Source: Herbaspirillum huttiense (GTDB lineage: Bacteria > Pseudomonadota > Gammaproteobacteria > Burkholderiales > Burkholderiaceae_D). Taken from it: 64,000 bases of DNA. Below are positions 27,388 to 36,792 of this stretch, piece after piece. Location of the stretch: assembly GCF_004367745.1 (NCBI RefSeq), contig NZ_CP037993.1, positions 4,774,001 to 4,838,000 of the forward strand. Direction: 5' to 3'. Below the pieces are notes generated by a model. That model made no database searches. It had not been told where the DNA came from and was given only the letters and a program-made list of their open reading frames with translations. How positions within the stretch are numbered: position 1 is the first letter of the stretch; each line of letters begins with the position of its first letter. Both the position numbers and the translations under genes were made by a program.

Positions 27388-28047
27388 TCAGGCGTTCTGT
27401 TCAGGTTCAGGTGCAGCGGCGGGCTGTCCGCCCAGCCACTGCAGGATGGGCTGCCACTGGTCGAGATCGCGCTGCACGCGCGAGGGCGCGATATCCCACA
27501 GGGTCAGGCCGTGCGCGGCCAGTTGCACGTAGTTCTGGGTATCGCGCAGATGGCCCAGCACCGGCAGCTTCAGGCCCTCGATGAAGCGCTGCAGCTGCTC
27601 GGCCGAGCGGGTGCGGGCATCAACCCGCATGCCGACGATGCCGACATCGATCTCGCCATCGCGTACCGCCTTTTCATTGGCCAGGCGGCGCAGGAAATCC
27701 TGGGTGGCCAGGATGTCGAAGATCGAGGGCTGCAGCGGCACCAGGATCTTGTCGGCCAGCTTGAGGGTATCGTTGAGACGCCAGCCATGCAGCCCGGCGG
27801 GCGTGTCCAGCACCACGTGAGTGCTGCCCTTGGGGGGCTTGGCGACGTAGTCCTCGTTGATGTCCCAGGTGCTGATGGGGCGCGCCTGTTCCGGACGGAT
27901 CGACAGCCAGGCGCGCGAAGACTGCTGGCGGTCGATGTCGCCCAGCATGACGGCATGGCCGAGGCTTGCGAAATAACCGGCCAGGTTGGTGGCCAGGGTG
28001 GTCTTGCCTACGCCTCCCTTGGGGTTGGCGACGACGATGACGGGCAT
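27388..28047 (-). CDS. Orphan ParA-like P-loop ATPase
   Basis: A 219-residue cytoplasmic protein with the deviant Walker A motif KGGVGKTTLATNLAG at residues 10-16 onward, a switch Asp in GDIDRQQSSRAW, and VVLDTPAGLHG (Walker A' / switch II). Nothing resembling parB follows it. Such orphan ParA/MinD-like ATPases position protein complexes as well as DNA; the cargo here is unknown. It lies between two M16 genes, probably in one operon, with its own site GGAG before the ATG. A role linked to the M16 pair is inferred from position only. Confidence 0.88.
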   Translation of the reverse strand: MPVIVVANPKGGVGKTTLATNLAGYFASLGHAVMLGDIDRQQSSRAWLSIRPEQARPISTWDINEDYVAKPPKGSTHVVLDTPAGLHGWRLNDTLKLADKILVPLQPSIFDILATQDFLRRLANEKAVRDGEIDVGIVGMRVDARTRSAEQLQRFIEGLKLPVLGHLRDTQNYVQLAAHGLTLWDIAPSRVQRDLDQWQPILQWLGGQPAAAPEPEQNA

Positions 28048-28113
28048 GGTTTTCTCCGTAAAGAACAGAAGCCGATCGATCAGGAAAGGAAGAACTCAGC
28101 GACTGGGACATCC

Positions 28114-28164
28114 CATTAAGCCGGCGTTAATGCCGTTCGATACAGCATTCATCCTGGCTTAATG
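28114..28164. repeat. 51-bp intergenic element bounded by CATTAAG/CTTAATG (copy A)
   Basis: The element starts with CATTAAG (28114-28120) and ends with CTTAATG (28158-28164). Its interior shares TTAATGC and CGATACAG with the element at 39430-39481. It sits upstream of the parA gene. Confidence 0.55.
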
Positions 28165-28183
28165 GTGCAAAAAACGTCAATCC

Positions 28184-29563
28184 TCAATGCAACAGGCCGG
28201 GCGGCGGCGCGGCGGGCTTCTTGCCGTTCAGCGGCAGCGGGACCAGCGTGGCGACCGTGAGCGTATCGTCCTTGAAGTATTTCTGGGCCACCGCCTGCAC
28301 CTGGGCGGCGGTCACGCTTTTCAGGCGGTCGATGATGCGGTCGATGTTCTTCTGGCCCAGGCCGGTGGTTTCCATCATGCCGATCTCCATGGCCTGGCCG
28401 AAAACGGAATCGCGCTTGTAGACCTGCGAGGCGATCAGTTGCGTCTTGACGCGCTGCAGTTCCTGCTCGGAGACGCCTTCGCTGGCGATGCGCTGCACTT
28501 CGGCGCGCAGCAGGCCTTCCAGCTGTTCGGTGGAAACGCCGTTGGCCGGGCTGCCTTCCAGCGTGAACAGCACCGGGCCGCGTGCTACACCGCTGTAGCT
28601 GGCACCGACGGCAGTGGCCTGGCTGGCGGTGCGGATCAGGTTGGCCGTCAGGCGGGCATTGTCATAGCCATCCAGCACGGCGGAGAGCACGTCGAGGGCA
28701 TAGGCTTCCTGATCGGCTTCCACATTGCGCAGGGCGGGCACCTTCCAGGCCATCACGACATAAGGATTTTCAGCCGGTGCCTTGACGGTGACGCGGCGCA
28801 AGCCCAACTGCTCGGGCTCGTTCTGCGGCTTGCCCTGAGGCACGGGGTGGGACGGGATCTTGCCGAAATATTTTTTGGCCAGCGCCAGCACGCGCTGGGC
28901 ATCGACATCCCCGGCCACCACCAGGGTGGCGTTGTTGGGGGCGTACCACTGGCGATACCAGCCGGCGATGTCCTGCACCGTCATGTGCTGCAGGTCGTCC
29001 ATCCAGCCGACCACGGGATGGTGATAGGGGTGGGCGGTCCAGGCGGCGGCGTTCAGGGCTTCATTCAGCAGGCCCATGGGCTGGTCGTCGGTGCGCCAGC
29101 GGCGCTCTTCCATGATGACGCGGATTTCCTTGGCGAATTCCTTGGCATCGAATTGCAGGTTGGCCATGCGGTCGGCTTCGAGCGCCATCACCTTTTCCAG
29201 ATGGCTCTTTTCGATCTGCTGGAAGTAGGCGGTGAAGTCATTGGCGGTGAAGGCATTTTCCTGCCCGCCCAGCTCGGCCACCAGGCGGCTGAATTCGCCG
29301 ACCTTGTGGTTCTTGGTGCCCTTGAACATCATGTGTTCCAGCGCGTGCGATACCCCGGTGGTGCCGTTGAGTTCATCGATGCTGCCGACCTTGTACCAGA
29401 CCATCTGCACCGCCGTGGGGGCGCGCCGGTCTTCCTTGACGACCACTTTCATGCCGTTGGCCAGCACGAATTCGCGCGCCGGCTCGGCCCGCACCTGCGC
29501 CGCCGTAGCGGCCAGGAGGCTCAGCAGGGCGGTGGCCAGGAGGGCTCTGATCTTCGATTTCAT
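28184..29563 (-). CDS. M16 family zinc metallopeptidase (catalytic subunit)
   Basis: A 459-residue exported peptidase: signal peptide of about 26 residues (ending QVRA), then two M16 domains. The inverted zinc motif HALEHMMFKGT (HxxEH) is near residue 75, with the distal Glu in the following ~75 residues (ENAFTANDFTAYF; LEKVMALEADRM). It is expected to degrade oligopeptides or a specific periplasmic substrate. It is divergent from ftsY (170-base gap) and upstream of the parA and inactive-M16 genes. Confidence 0.93.
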   Translation of the reverse strand: MKSKIRALLATALLSLLAATAAQVRAEPAREFVLANGMKVVVKEDRRAPTAVQMVWYKVGSIDELNGTTGVSHALEHMMFKGTKNHKVGEFSRLVAELGGQENAFTANDFTAYFQQIEKSHLEKVMALEADRMANLQFDAKEFAKEIRVIMEERRWRTDDQPMGLLNEALNAAAWTAHPYHHPVVGWMDDLQHMTVQDIAGWYRQWYAPNNATLVVAGDVDAQRVLALAKKYFGKIPSHPVPQGKPQNEPEQLGLRRVTVKAPAENPYVVMAWKVPALRNVEADQEAYALDVLSAVLDGYDNARLTANLIRTASQATAVGASYSGVARGPVLFTLEGSPANGVSTEQLEGLLRAEVQRIASEGVSEQELQRVKTQLIASQVYKRDSVFGQAMEIGMMETTGLGQKNIDRIIDRLKSVTAAQVQAVAQKYFKDDTLTVATLVPLPLNGKKPAAPPPGLLH

Positions 29564-29732
29564 GGGCTGTGCTCTGATAAAATGCAGGATTCATTGACCC
29601 TGGCGGCCATGCGCGGGTCTTGTGGAAGGGCAATTGTAACCTGTCCACTGCGGTTGTCAGGGCAGCCACGCGCCTGCCGTCCCGCCCTCCCCCGCCCCGG
29701 CCGCAGCTACCATCCAGCCTATCCGCCATCCG

Positions 29733-30953
29733 ATGTTCAGTTTTTTCAAAAGAAAACCCAAACCGGAAGCGCAACCCGCGCTGCCGCCCCAGGCCGAACC
29801 GGCAGCCCAGCCGGCCCCGGTGGTTCCGCCCCCGACTGAATCCGTTGCTCCTGCTCCTGCCGCTCCCGCTGCGGTTCAGCCACCAGTTGCCGCGCCTGCA
29901 CCGGTAGCACCGCCAGCCCCGACGCCGATCGCTGACCCGGAGCCTGTGCCCCAACCCTTGACTGCCCCGGCCGCCCCCCCGGAGCCGGTGGCCGCCATCG
30001 AAGAGTCCGCCGAAGAAGTCGAGATCGTCGCCGCGCCGGAACCGGCCCCAGAGGTCAAGCGCTCGTGGCTGTCGCGCCTGAAGGCCGGGCTGTCCAAGAC
30101 CTCGAGCAACCTGACCACGCTGTTCGTGGGTGCGCGCATCGATGAAGACTTGTACGAGGAACTGGAATCGGCCCTGCTGGTATCGGACGCCGGCGTGGAA
30201 GCCACCCAGTGGCTGCTGGCCGAACTGAAGAAAAAAGTCAAAAACGAGCGCCTGACCGAAGCCGCCCAGGTGCGCACCGCCCTGCGCACCCTGCTGATCG
30301 ACCTGCTGCAGCCGCTGCAGCGCCCGCTGGTGCTGGGCCGCGACAAGCCGCTGGTGATGATGATTGCCGGCGTCAACGGTGCCGGCAAGACCACCACCAT
30401 CGGCAAGCTGGCCCTGCATCTGCAGGCGCACGGCCAGTCGGTGCTGCTGGCCGCCGGCGACACCTTCCGCGCTGCGGCCCGCGAGCAGCTGGCGGTCTGG
30501 GGCGAGCGCAACAACGTCCAGGTGATCGCGCAGGAATCCGGCGATCCGGCCGCCGTGGCGTATGACTCGGTGCATTCGGCGCAGGCGCGCGGCACCCATG
30601 TGGTGATGGTCGATACCGCCGGCCGCCTGCCGACGCAATTGCACCTGATGGATGAACTCAAGAAGATCAAGCGGGTCATTGCCAAGGCGATGAACTCGGC
30701 ACCGCATGAAGTGCTGCTGGTCATCGACGGCAACACCGGCCAGAATGCGCTGGCCCAGGTCAAGGCCTTCGATGATGCGCTGGGGCTGACCGGCCTGGTG
30801 GTGACCAAGCTGGATGGCACCGCCAAGGGCGGCATCCTGGCCGCCATCGCCAAGACCCGCCCGGTGCCGCTGTACTTCATCGGCGTGGGCGAGAAGATCG
30901 AAGACCTGCAGCCGTTCAATGCCACCGAATTCGTCGATGCCCTCCTGAGTTGA
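29733..30953 (+). CDS. ftsY: Signal recognition particle receptor FtsY
   Basis: A 406-residue receptor that docks SRP-ribosome complexes at the inner membrane. After [10 protein letters not shown], an amphipathic membrane-binding start, comes a Pro/Ala/Glu-rich acidic domain to ~residue 105. The NG domain follows: the four-helix N domain, then the GTPase with [15 protein letters not shown] (G1), DTAGRLPT (G3) and [10 protein letters not shown] (G4). It ends 4 bases before ftsE, a common betaproteobacterial arrangement. Confidence 0.97.
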   Translation: MFSFFKRKPKPEAQPALPPQAEPAAQPAPVVPPPTESVAPAPAAPAAVQPPVAAPAPVAPPAPTPIADPEPVPQPLTAPAAPPEPVAAIEESAEEVEIVAAPEPAPEVKRSWLSRLKAGLSKTSSNLTTLFVGARIDEDLYEELESALLVSDAGVEATQWLLAELKKKVKNERLTEAAQVRTALRTLLIDLLQPLQRPLVLGRDKPLVMMIAGVNGAGKTTTIGKLALHLQAHGQSVLLAAGDTFRAAAREQLAVWGERNNVQVIAQESGDPAAVAYDSVHSAQARGTHVVMVDTAGRLPTQLHLMDELKKIKRVIAKAMNSAPHEVLLVIDGNTGQNALAQVKAFDDALGLTGLVVTKLDGTAKGGILAAIAKTRPVPLYFIGVGEKIEDLQPFNATEFVDALLS

Positions 30954-30957
30954 ACCG

Positions 30958-31650
30958 ATGATTGAATTTACCCGGGTTTCCAAGCAATACGCGCGCGAGG
31001 TCTATGCCCTGCGCGACATTACGTTGTCGGTGAAGAAGGGCGAATTGATCTTTTTGGCCGGCCCTTCCGGTGCCGGCAAGTCCACGCTGCTGAAGATGAT
31101 CGCGGCGATCGAGCGGCCCACTTCGGGCAAGCTCACCGTCAGCGGCACCGACATCGCAGGCTTGAAACCTTCCGGCCTGCCCTACCTGCGGCGCAACCTG
31201 GGGCTGATCTTCCAGCAGCAGAAGCTGTTGCTGGACCGCAATCTGCTGGCCAACGTGATGCTGCCGCTGATCGTGACCGGCTCTTCCCGCCCGGATGCGG
31301 AAAAGCGCGCCCGCGCCGCGCTCGACAAGGTCGACCTGCTGGAGAAGGCCATGTGCGAGCCGCTGGAACTGTCCGGCGGTGAGCAGCAGCGCGTGGCCAT
31401 TGCACGCGCCATCGTCAACCGTCCGCAGATCATTCTGGCTGACGAGCCGACGGCCAATCTGGACCGGGCCAATGCCAACAAGGTGCTGGCGGCACTGAAA
31501 TCCTTCCACGGCGTGGGCGTGACCTGCCTGATCTCGACCCACGACGAAAATTTCCTCACCGGTGCCGACCGCATCATCTACCTGGACCGTGGCCGCATTG
31601 TCGATGGCTGGCACAACGGCGTGGCCAATCCCGTGGAGGTGTCGCCATGA
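30958..31650 (+). CDS. ftsE: Cell division ABC transporter ATP-binding protein FtsE
   Basis: A 230-residue ATPase that works with FtsX at the division septum to activate peptidoglycan hydrolases. Walker A GPSGAGKST near residue 36, signature LSGGEQQRVAIARA, Walker B ILADEPTANLD. It overlaps ftsX by 4 bases (ATGA). Confidence 0.96.
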   Translation: MIEFTRVSKQYAREVYALRDITLSVKKGELIFLAGPSGAGKSTLLKMIAAIERPTSGKLTVSGTDIAGLKPSGLPYLRRNLGLIFQQQKLLLDRNLLANVMLPLIVTGSSRPDAEKRARAALDKVDLLEKAMCEPLELSGGEQQRVAIARAIVNRPQIILADEPTANLDRANANKVLAALKSFHGVGVTCLISTHDENFLTGADRIIYLDRGRIVDGWHNGVANPVEVSP

Positions 31651-32570
31651 ACTGGCTCCGACAGCATTTCGCCGCCATTGCGGACGCCCTGCGCCACCTG
31701 CTGCGCTCGCCGGGCAATTTCCTGTTGAACGTGCTGGTGGTCTCGATTGCGCTGGCGCTGCCCTTTGCCGGCCTCTCGGCGCTGGAAAACGTGCGCCCGA
31801 TCTCGGAGCAGATGTCGGTGGAGCCGGAGATCAGCATCTTCATGAAACCCGATGCCAGCCGCGAGGCCGCGCAGGCCGTGGGCAAGACCATCAGCCAGGT
31901 GTTGAAGGACAGCAACACCAATGGCAAGGTCGAGTTCATCCCGCGCGAGAAGGCCTTCGATGCGATGAAGAGCAAGACCGGCCTGGCCGATGTGCTCGCC
32001 ACGCTGGGCAGCAATCCGCTGCCGGACAGCTACGTGGTGCGCCTGCCCGGCTTCGAGAACGCCATGAATGCCAGCCGGGTGGACGACATCGCCCAGCAGC
32101 TCAAGAAGCAGCCGGGCGTGGATACGGTGCAGATCGATTCCGAATGGGTCAAGCGCCTGGCGGCGCTGCTGCGCATCCTGCGACTGGTGCTGCTGTTCCT
32201 GGGGATCACGCTGGGGGCGGTGGTGGTGGCGGTCGTCTTCAACACGATTCGCCTGCAGGTGATGACGCAGCGCGACGAAATCGAGGTCTCGCGCCTGTTC
32301 GGGGCGACCAATTCCTTCATCTATCGTCCGTTCTACTACACCGGCGCGCTGCTGGGCCTGTGTGCGGGCGCGGTGGCGCTGGGGCTGGTGGTGGTGGCGC
32401 AGCAGCCGCTCAATGAAGCCATCCTGGATTTCGCCCACCTGTATGCCTCGGAATTCCAGCTGGCCCTGCCCAGCCCCATGGCCATCGGCCTGCTGCTGGC
32501 CATCAGCGGCTTGTTGGGCTTGTTCGGGGCGATGCTCTCGGTGCGCAGGCAGTTGGCCAGGAAGGCTTGA
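31647..32570 (+). CDS. ftsX: Cell division protein FtsX
   Basis: A 307-residue inner-membrane protein: N-terminal membrane segment (residues ~22-45), a ~110-residue periplasmic domain, then three more segments near 175-200, 230-255 and 275-298. It forms the membrane half of FtsEX. The gene is followed by a Rho-independent terminator at 32603. Confidence 0.95.
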   Translation: MNWLRQHFAAIADALRHLLRSPGNFLLNVLVVSIALALPFAGLSALENVRPISEQMSVEPEISIFMKPDASREAAQAVGKTISQVLKDSNTNGKVEFIPREKAFDAMKSKTGLADVLATLGSNPLPDSYVVRLPGFENAMNASRVDDIAQQLKKQPGVDTVQIDSEWVKRLAALLRILRLVLLFLGITLGAVVVAVVFNTIRLQVMTQRDEIEVSRLFGATNSFIYRPFYYTGALLGLCAGAVALGLVVVAQQPLNEAILDFAHLYASEFQLALPSPMAIGLLLAISGLLGLFGAMLSVRRQLARKA

Positions 32571-32602
32571 GCGCCAGCTCAGCCATCCGGTTCGCCAAGC
32601 CA

Positions 32603-32633
32603 GAAAGCCCGCTCATGCGGGCTTTCCTTTTTT
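32603..32633 (+). terminator. Rho-independent terminator after ftsX
   Basis: Perfect 10-base arms GAAAGCCCGC / GCGGGCTTTC with loop TCAT, followed by CTTTTTT. It ends the ftsY-ftsE-ftsX transcript and separates it from rpoH. Confidence 0.93.
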
Positions 32634-32943
32634 GACAGGAACATTCACCTGATCCTGCTGCCCATACAATAAGAGCGGCGTCAGATCGTCTTCTACTTGA
32701 AGCCAAGTTCATTTGACCGGTTTACCACCCCCCCAGCACCGAAGCTTCCCAATGCGGGATGGCCATTTCCTGCGCCTTGCCCCTCACTTGGCGCGCTGCA
32801 AAAAAGTGTTACAAGTTTCTGGCCCCCTTTTGACCCCAATCGCAACTTTTGTCGCCCAAAGGCGACTAATATGAAGGGGAAGTAATGCAATGATTAGCTG
32901 AACAGCAATAGTTCTTGGCTATCAACACCGCACCATCATGCAA

Positions 32944-32970
32944 TTAGCACTCTTGGGTGACGAGTGCTAG
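32944..32970. promoter_or_regulatory. CIRCE element (HrcA operator)
   Basis: TTAGCACTC (32944-32952), a nine-base spacer, then GAGTGCTAG (32962-32970). This matches the HrcA-binding consensus TTAGCACTC-N9-GAGTGCTAA at all but the last base. It overlaps the presumed rpoH promoter, so HrcA should repress transcription at normal temperature. Confidence 0.93.
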
Positions 32971-32973
32971 AAT
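32944..32973 (+). promoter_or_regulatory. Candidate rpoH promoter overlapping CIRCE
   Basis: A -10 box TAGAAT (32968-32973) lies 18 bases after TTAGCA (32944-32949), which matches four of six -35 positions. Both boxes lie partly within CIRCE, the expected layout for HrcA repression. The start site would be near 32980. Confidence 0.6.
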
Positions 32974-33130
32974 ACCTTATTGAATTGCTCCAGTTTTATC
33001 GGAGCACTGCACCAAACAGCGTCTGGCCACGTTGGCCGTGCCGGGGAAGTTGGCAACATTGCCCCCGGCAACCGAAGCATCCGCTTCCTACCGTTTCATA
33101 CTGTTTCCGCAAAGGAACCAAGGAGAATCC

Positions 33131-34030
33131 ATGAAAACTGCGTCTGCACACACTGCACTCATGCCTGCCGAGTCCAATGCACTCGCGCTGGGTTTTTCCG
33201 GCAGCCTGGGCAATATCGACGCGTATATCTCGGCAGTGAACCGCCTGCCCATGCTGACCCACGAAGAAGAGGTCAAGCTGGCGCGCGACCTGCGTGAAAA
33301 GAACGACCTGGGCGCCGCTCAGAAGATGGTGCTGTCGCACCTGCGCCTGGTGGTGTCGATTGCCCGTGGCTATCTCGGCTACGGCCTGCCGCACGCCGAC
33401 CTGATCCAGGAAGGCAATATCGGCCTGATGAAGGCCGTCAAGCGCTTCGACCCGGCCCAGAACGTGCGTCTGGTGTCTTATGCCATGCACTGGATCAAGG
33501 CCGAGATCCACGAGTACATCCTGAAGAACTGGCGTCTCGTGAAGGTCGCGACCACCAAGGCCCAGCGCAAGCTGTTCTTCAACCTGCGCAGCCACAAGGA
33601 AGGCCTGGACGCGATGACGCCGGCCCAGGTCGAGGCCCTGGCCAAGACCCTGGACGTCAAGCGCGAAGAAGTGATCGAGATGGAAACCCGTCTGTCCGGT
33701 CGCGACATCGCCCTGGAGTCGCCCACCGATGATGAAGATGACAAGTTCGCACCCATCGCCTACCTGTCCTCCGACAATTCGGAACCGACCCGCGTGATCG
33801 AAGCCAAGCAATACGACCGCCTGCAGTCCGAAGGCCTGGAAGCGGCCCTGTCCAAGCTGGATGACCGTTCGCGCCGCATCGTCGAAGCCCGCTGGCTGGC
33901 CAATGACGACGGCTCGGGTGCGACCCTGCATGAACTGGCTGACGAGTTCGGCGTGTCGGCCGAGCGTATCCGCCAGATCGAAGCGGTTGCGCTGAAGAAG
34001 ATGAAGACCTCGCTGCAGGCTTATTCCTGA
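33131..34030 (+). CDS. rpoH: Heat-shock sigma factor RpoH (sigma-32)
   Basis: A 299-residue sigma factor directing transcription of chaperone and protease genes. Region 2 is LRLVVSIARGYLGYGLPHADLIQEGNIGLMKAVKRFDP; the RpoH box QRKLFFNLR is near residue 142; region 4 helix-turn-helix is TLHELADEFGVSAERIRQIE. The ATG at 33131 (AAGGAG seven bases upstream) is chosen over an in-frame ATG at 33032 that would add a non-conserved 33 residues. Control by HrcA through CIRCE is predicted. Confidence 0.97.
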   Translation: MKTASAHTALMPAESNALALGFSGSLGNIDAYISAVNRLPMLTHEEEVKLARDLREKNDLGAAQKMVLSHLRLVVSIARGYLGYGLPHADLIQEGNIGLMKAVKRFDPAQNVRLVSYAMHWIKAEIHEYILKNWRLVKVATTKAQRKLFFNLRSHKEGLDAMTPAQVEALAKTLDVKREEVIEMETRLSGRDIALESPTDDEDDKFAPIAYLSSDNSEPTRVIEAKQYDRLQSEGLEAALSKLDDRSRRIVEARWLANDDGSGATLHELADEFGVSAERIRQIEAVALKKMKTSLQAYS

Positions 34031-34061
34031 TCCGGATTTCATTCAGATCAGCAGCAATGAA

Positions 34062-34090
34062 AAAGGCACCCTCGGGTGCCTTTCTTTTTA
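34062..34090 (+). terminator. Rho-independent terminator after rpoH
   Basis: Arms AAAGGCACCC (34062-34071) and GGGTGCCTTT (34074-34083), followed by CTTTTT. It lies between the convergent rpoH and SCO genes. Confidence 0.9.
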
Positions 34091-34093
34091 TCC

Positions 34094-34111
34094 AAACGAT
34101 TTATATCGTTT
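34094..34111. repeat. 18-bp AT-rich quasi-palindrome (copy 1)
   Basis: AAACGATTTATATCGTTT has seven-base arms around TTAT. A reverse-complement copy with 17 of 18 matches is at 60116-60133. Both lie just after a terminator in a convergent intergenic region. Confidence 0.6.
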
Positions 34112-34118
34112 CAAGCCA

Positions 34119-34709
34119 TCACGACAGCAGCAACTTGATGTCATGCGCCAGCGTCTGCGGCCCTTGTCCGTGCTTGACGAACAGGCGGATGTGTCCCTGC
34201 GGATCGAATACGTAGCTGCCCGCCGTGTGATCCATCGTATAGCTGCCCGGCTGCTTGCCCGGCACCTTCTGGTAGAACACCTTGAATTCCTTGGCCACCT
34301 TCTCGGTCTGCTGCAGGTCGCCGCGCAAGCCAAGGAAACGCTTGTCGAAGGCCGGCACGTATTGCGCCAGCACTTCCTGGGTATCGCGCTCCGGATCGAC
34401 GGTCACGAAGAGCACCTGCACGCGGTCGGCGTCCGGTCCCAGTTCCTTCATGACGTTGGACATCTCGACCATGGTGGTCGGGCACACGTCCGGGCACTGG
34501 GTATAGCCGAAGAACATCACCACCACCTTGCCCTTGAAATCGGCCAGAGTGCGCGGCTTGCCGGTGTGGTCGGTCAGTGCGAAGTCCTTCGCGTAATCCA
34601 GCCCGGTGACATCGGTATTGTTGAACTTCAGTTCAGGCTTGGACGGCCCGCAGGCCGCCAGCAGCGTTGCGCAGCCAGCCAGCAGCAGCGCCGAGAGGAA
34701 TCGTTTCAT
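34119..34709 (-). CDS. SCO1/SenC family copper chaperone lipoprotein
   Basis: A 196-residue thioredoxin-fold protein that helps load the CuA site of cytochrome c oxidase. The lipobox LLAAC near residue 20 predicts a membrane-anchored lipoprotein. The copper ligands are the C-x3-C in CPDVCP and the His in MDHTAGSYVFD. It is the last gene of the ctaA-ctaB-SCO run, starting 12 bases after ctaB. Confidence 0.93.
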   Translation of the reverse strand: MKRFLSALLLAGCATLLAACGPSKPELKFNNTDVTGLDYAKDFALTDHTGKPRTLADFKGKVVVMFFGYTQCPDVCPTTMVEMSNVMKELGPDADRVQVLFVTVDPERDTQEVLAQYVPAFDKRFLGLRGDLQQTEKVAKEFKVFYQKVPGKQPGSYTMDHTAGSYVFDPQGHIRLFVKHGQGPQTLAHDIKLLLS

Positions 34710-34721
34710 GCGTTCAGGGAA

Positions 34722-35615
34722 TCAGAAACTGCGGAACAGGAAATAATGGTCCACCAGCAGCACCGCAAACAGGATGGACAGGTAGACGATCGAATAAGCA
34801 AAGGCCTTGCGCGCGATCAGGTCGGTGTAGTGGCGATAGATCTGCCACGAATACCAGAAGAAAATCGCCCCCAGTACGATGGCCGTACCCAGGTAGATCA
34901 GGCCGCTCATGCCGATGGCGAAGGGCAGCATGCTCACCGCCAGCAGTGCAATGGTGTACATCAGGATGTGCAGTTTGGTGACATCCATGCCATGCGTGAT
35001 GGGCAGCATCGGCAGGCCGGACTTGGCGTAGTCGTCGCGGCGGTACATGGCCAGCGCCCAGAAATGCGGCGGGGTCCAGATGAAGATGATCATCACCAGC
35101 ACCCAGGCCTGCATCGGCACGTCATTGGCCATGGCCGCCCAGCCCAGCGCGGGCGGCATGGCGCCGGCCAGGCCGCCGATGACGATGTTCTGCGAGGTCG
35201 CCGGTTTCAGGATGATGGTGTAGATGATGGCGTAGCCGACGAAGGTAGCGAAGGTCAGCCACATGGTCAGCGGATTGACCAGGTTGTACAGCACCCACAT
35301 GCCCAGGCCACCCAGCACGCCCGAGAACACCAGCGTCTGGCCTACCGTGATTTCGCCGCGCGCCATCGGACGGCGGGCGGTGCGGGCCATGCGCGAATCG
35401 ATCTCCCGCTCGACCAGGCAATTGATGGCGAAGGCCGCGCCGGCCAGCAGCCAGATGCCCAGCGTGCCGAAGATGACCTTGTGCCAGTCCGGCAGGTCGG
35501 GCGTGGAAAGGAACATGCCGATCACGGCACAGAACACTGCCAGCTGCGTCACGCGCGGCTTGGTCAGTGCCCAGTACTGGGCGATGCGGTTGGGTTGGGC
35601 GGTCAATGTGGTCAT
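34722..35615 (-). CDS. ctaB: Protoheme IX farnesyltransferase (heme O synthase)
   Basis: A 297-residue membrane protein of the UbiA family with about eight to nine segments. It adds a farnesyl group to protoheme for heme A synthesis. The prenyl-diphosphate-binding block [21 protein letters not shown] is near residue 72. It overlaps ctaA by 4 bases. Confidence 0.96.
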   Translation of the reverse strand: MTTLTAQPNRIAQYWALTKPRVTQLAVFCAVIGMFLSTPDLPDWHKVIFGTLGIWLLAGAAFAINCLVEREIDSRMARTARRPMARGEITVGQTLVFSGVLGGLGMWVLYNLVNPLTMWLTFATFVGYAIIYTIILKPATSQNIVIGGLAGAMPPALGWAAMANDVPMQAWVLVMIIFIWTPPHFWALAMYRRDDYAKSGLPMLPITHGMDVTKLHILMYTIALLAVSMLPFAIGMSGLIYLGTAIVLGAIFFWYSWQIYRHYTDLIARKAFAYSIVYLSILFAVLLVDHYFLFRSF

Positions 35616-36748
35616 GGCGTGACGGGCCGGGCGGATGCTGGTGGAGCAGCGGCGGCCAGGCCGGAGGGTGCGTAACGGACCTTGTAGTTTAACATGACCA
35701 TCAGGATGACCAGCAGCGCCGCGCCGCCGTTGTGGATCACCGCAATGGCCAGCGGCCAGTTCAGATAGATGGTCGCCAGACCAGTACAGAGCTGCAAACC
35801 CAGCACCGTCAGCATCCAGCGGGCGGTCTTGCGCAAGCCTTCATCACGCAGTGCGCGGTGTGCCAGCCATACAACATACAAGATGACGACAAAGGCAAAA
35901 CTGCGATGCACCCAGTGGATCGCGGTCAGCGCTTCCACCGGCAGGTAGTCGCCCGAGGAGGTCATGCCAAGATGCCGCCAGAGCGTGAAGCCATGTTCGA
36001 AGTCCATCTCCGGCACCAGCTGGCCATTGCACAGCGGGAAATCGGAACAGGCCAGCGCCGCGTAATTGGTGCTGACCCAGCCACCCAGCGCGATCTGCAA
36101 GCCCAGCAAGGCCGCGCCGATGGTGGCCGGCGCGATCAGCGCGCGGCCTGCGGGCGAGACCGGCACATGCTGCTCCTGCCGCGCCCCCAGCCAGGCCAGC
36201 ATCGCCAACAGCGTCAGGCCCAGCAGCAGGTGGATGGTGACGATGATGGGCTGCAGCTTCATGGTCACGGTCCAGGCACCGAAGGCGCCCTGCAGGCAGA
36301 CGAAGCCCAGCAGTGCCGTCGGGAACCAGGGACGGAACTGCAGTTCGGTCTTGCCCGACTTGATCCAGCGCCGCCAGGCGGCGACCATCAGCACGATGAT
36401 GAGGAAGCCCACGGCCATGGCGAAATAGCGGTGGATCATTTCGATCCAGGCCTTGGCCCAGGTCACCGGACCAAACGGCATGGCTTCCTGCGCGGCATTG
36501 ATGTGCTCATGCGCCAGCAGCGGATTGGCATGGCTGTAGCAGCCCGGCCAGTCCGGACAGCCGAGGCCCGAATCGGTCAGGCGCGTGAAGGCCCCGAACA
36601 TGATCAGGTCGAAGGTAAAGAACAGCGTCACCCACACCAGTTTGCGGTATTTGTTGGCCACGCCCTGTGCGCGCCACACCAGCGCCAGCGGAATCAGGGC
36701 CACCACGAGCCCGGTCAGGCCCAGTTGTATCAGCGTCGTTGCATTCAT
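35612..36748 (-). CDS. ctaA: Heme A synthase CtaA (COX15-like)
   Basis: A 378-residue membrane protein with about eight segments that oxidises the heme O methyl group to the formyl group of heme A. It has the first Cys loop [14 protein letters not shown] near residue 60, heme-ligand His residues in EMIHRYFAM and [10 protein letters not shown], and a second Cys loop [13 protein letters not shown]. It is encoded upstream of ctaB with a 4-base overlap. Confidence 0.96.
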   Translation of the reverse strand: MNATTLIQLGLTGLVVALIPLALVWRAQGVANKYRKLVWVTLFFTFDLIMFGAFTRLTDSGLGCPDWPGCYSHANPLLAHEHINAAQEAMPFGPVTWAKAWIEMIHRYFAMAVGFLIIVLMVAAWRRWIKSGKTELQFRPWFPTALLGFVCLQGAFGAWTVTMKLQPIIVTIHLLLGLTLLAMLAWLGARQEQHVPVSPAGRALIAPATIGAALLGLQIALGGWVSTNYAALACSDFPLCNGQLVPEMDFEHGFTLWRHLGMTSSGDYLPVEALTAIHWVHRSFAFVVILYVVWLAHRALRDEGLRKTARWMLTVLGLQLCTGLATIYLNWPLAIAVIHNGGAALLVILMVMLNYKVRYAPSGLAAAAPPASARPVTP

Positions 36749-36792
36749 CTTGAGTCAAACGTGCGTCACTGCGCGCAGGGAATCCATCCGCA

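Larger units (their letters stand above)
32634..33130 (+). other. Long regulatory region upstream of rpoH
   Basis: About 500 bases without a supportable gene. It has a short hairpin GTCGCC-CAAA-GGCGAC (32851-32866), then the CIRCE element and an overlapping promoter at 32944-32973, and a leader of about 150 bases to the rpoH ATG. The AT content is higher than in the flanking genes. A further promoter may lie upstream of CIRCE, but no good pair of boxes was found. Confidence 0.7.

Noticed and set aside
32851..32866. GTCGCC/GGCGAC hairpin upstream of rpoH as a terminator or riboswitch
   Set aside because: Only six pairs, no T-run and no conserved aptamer seen.
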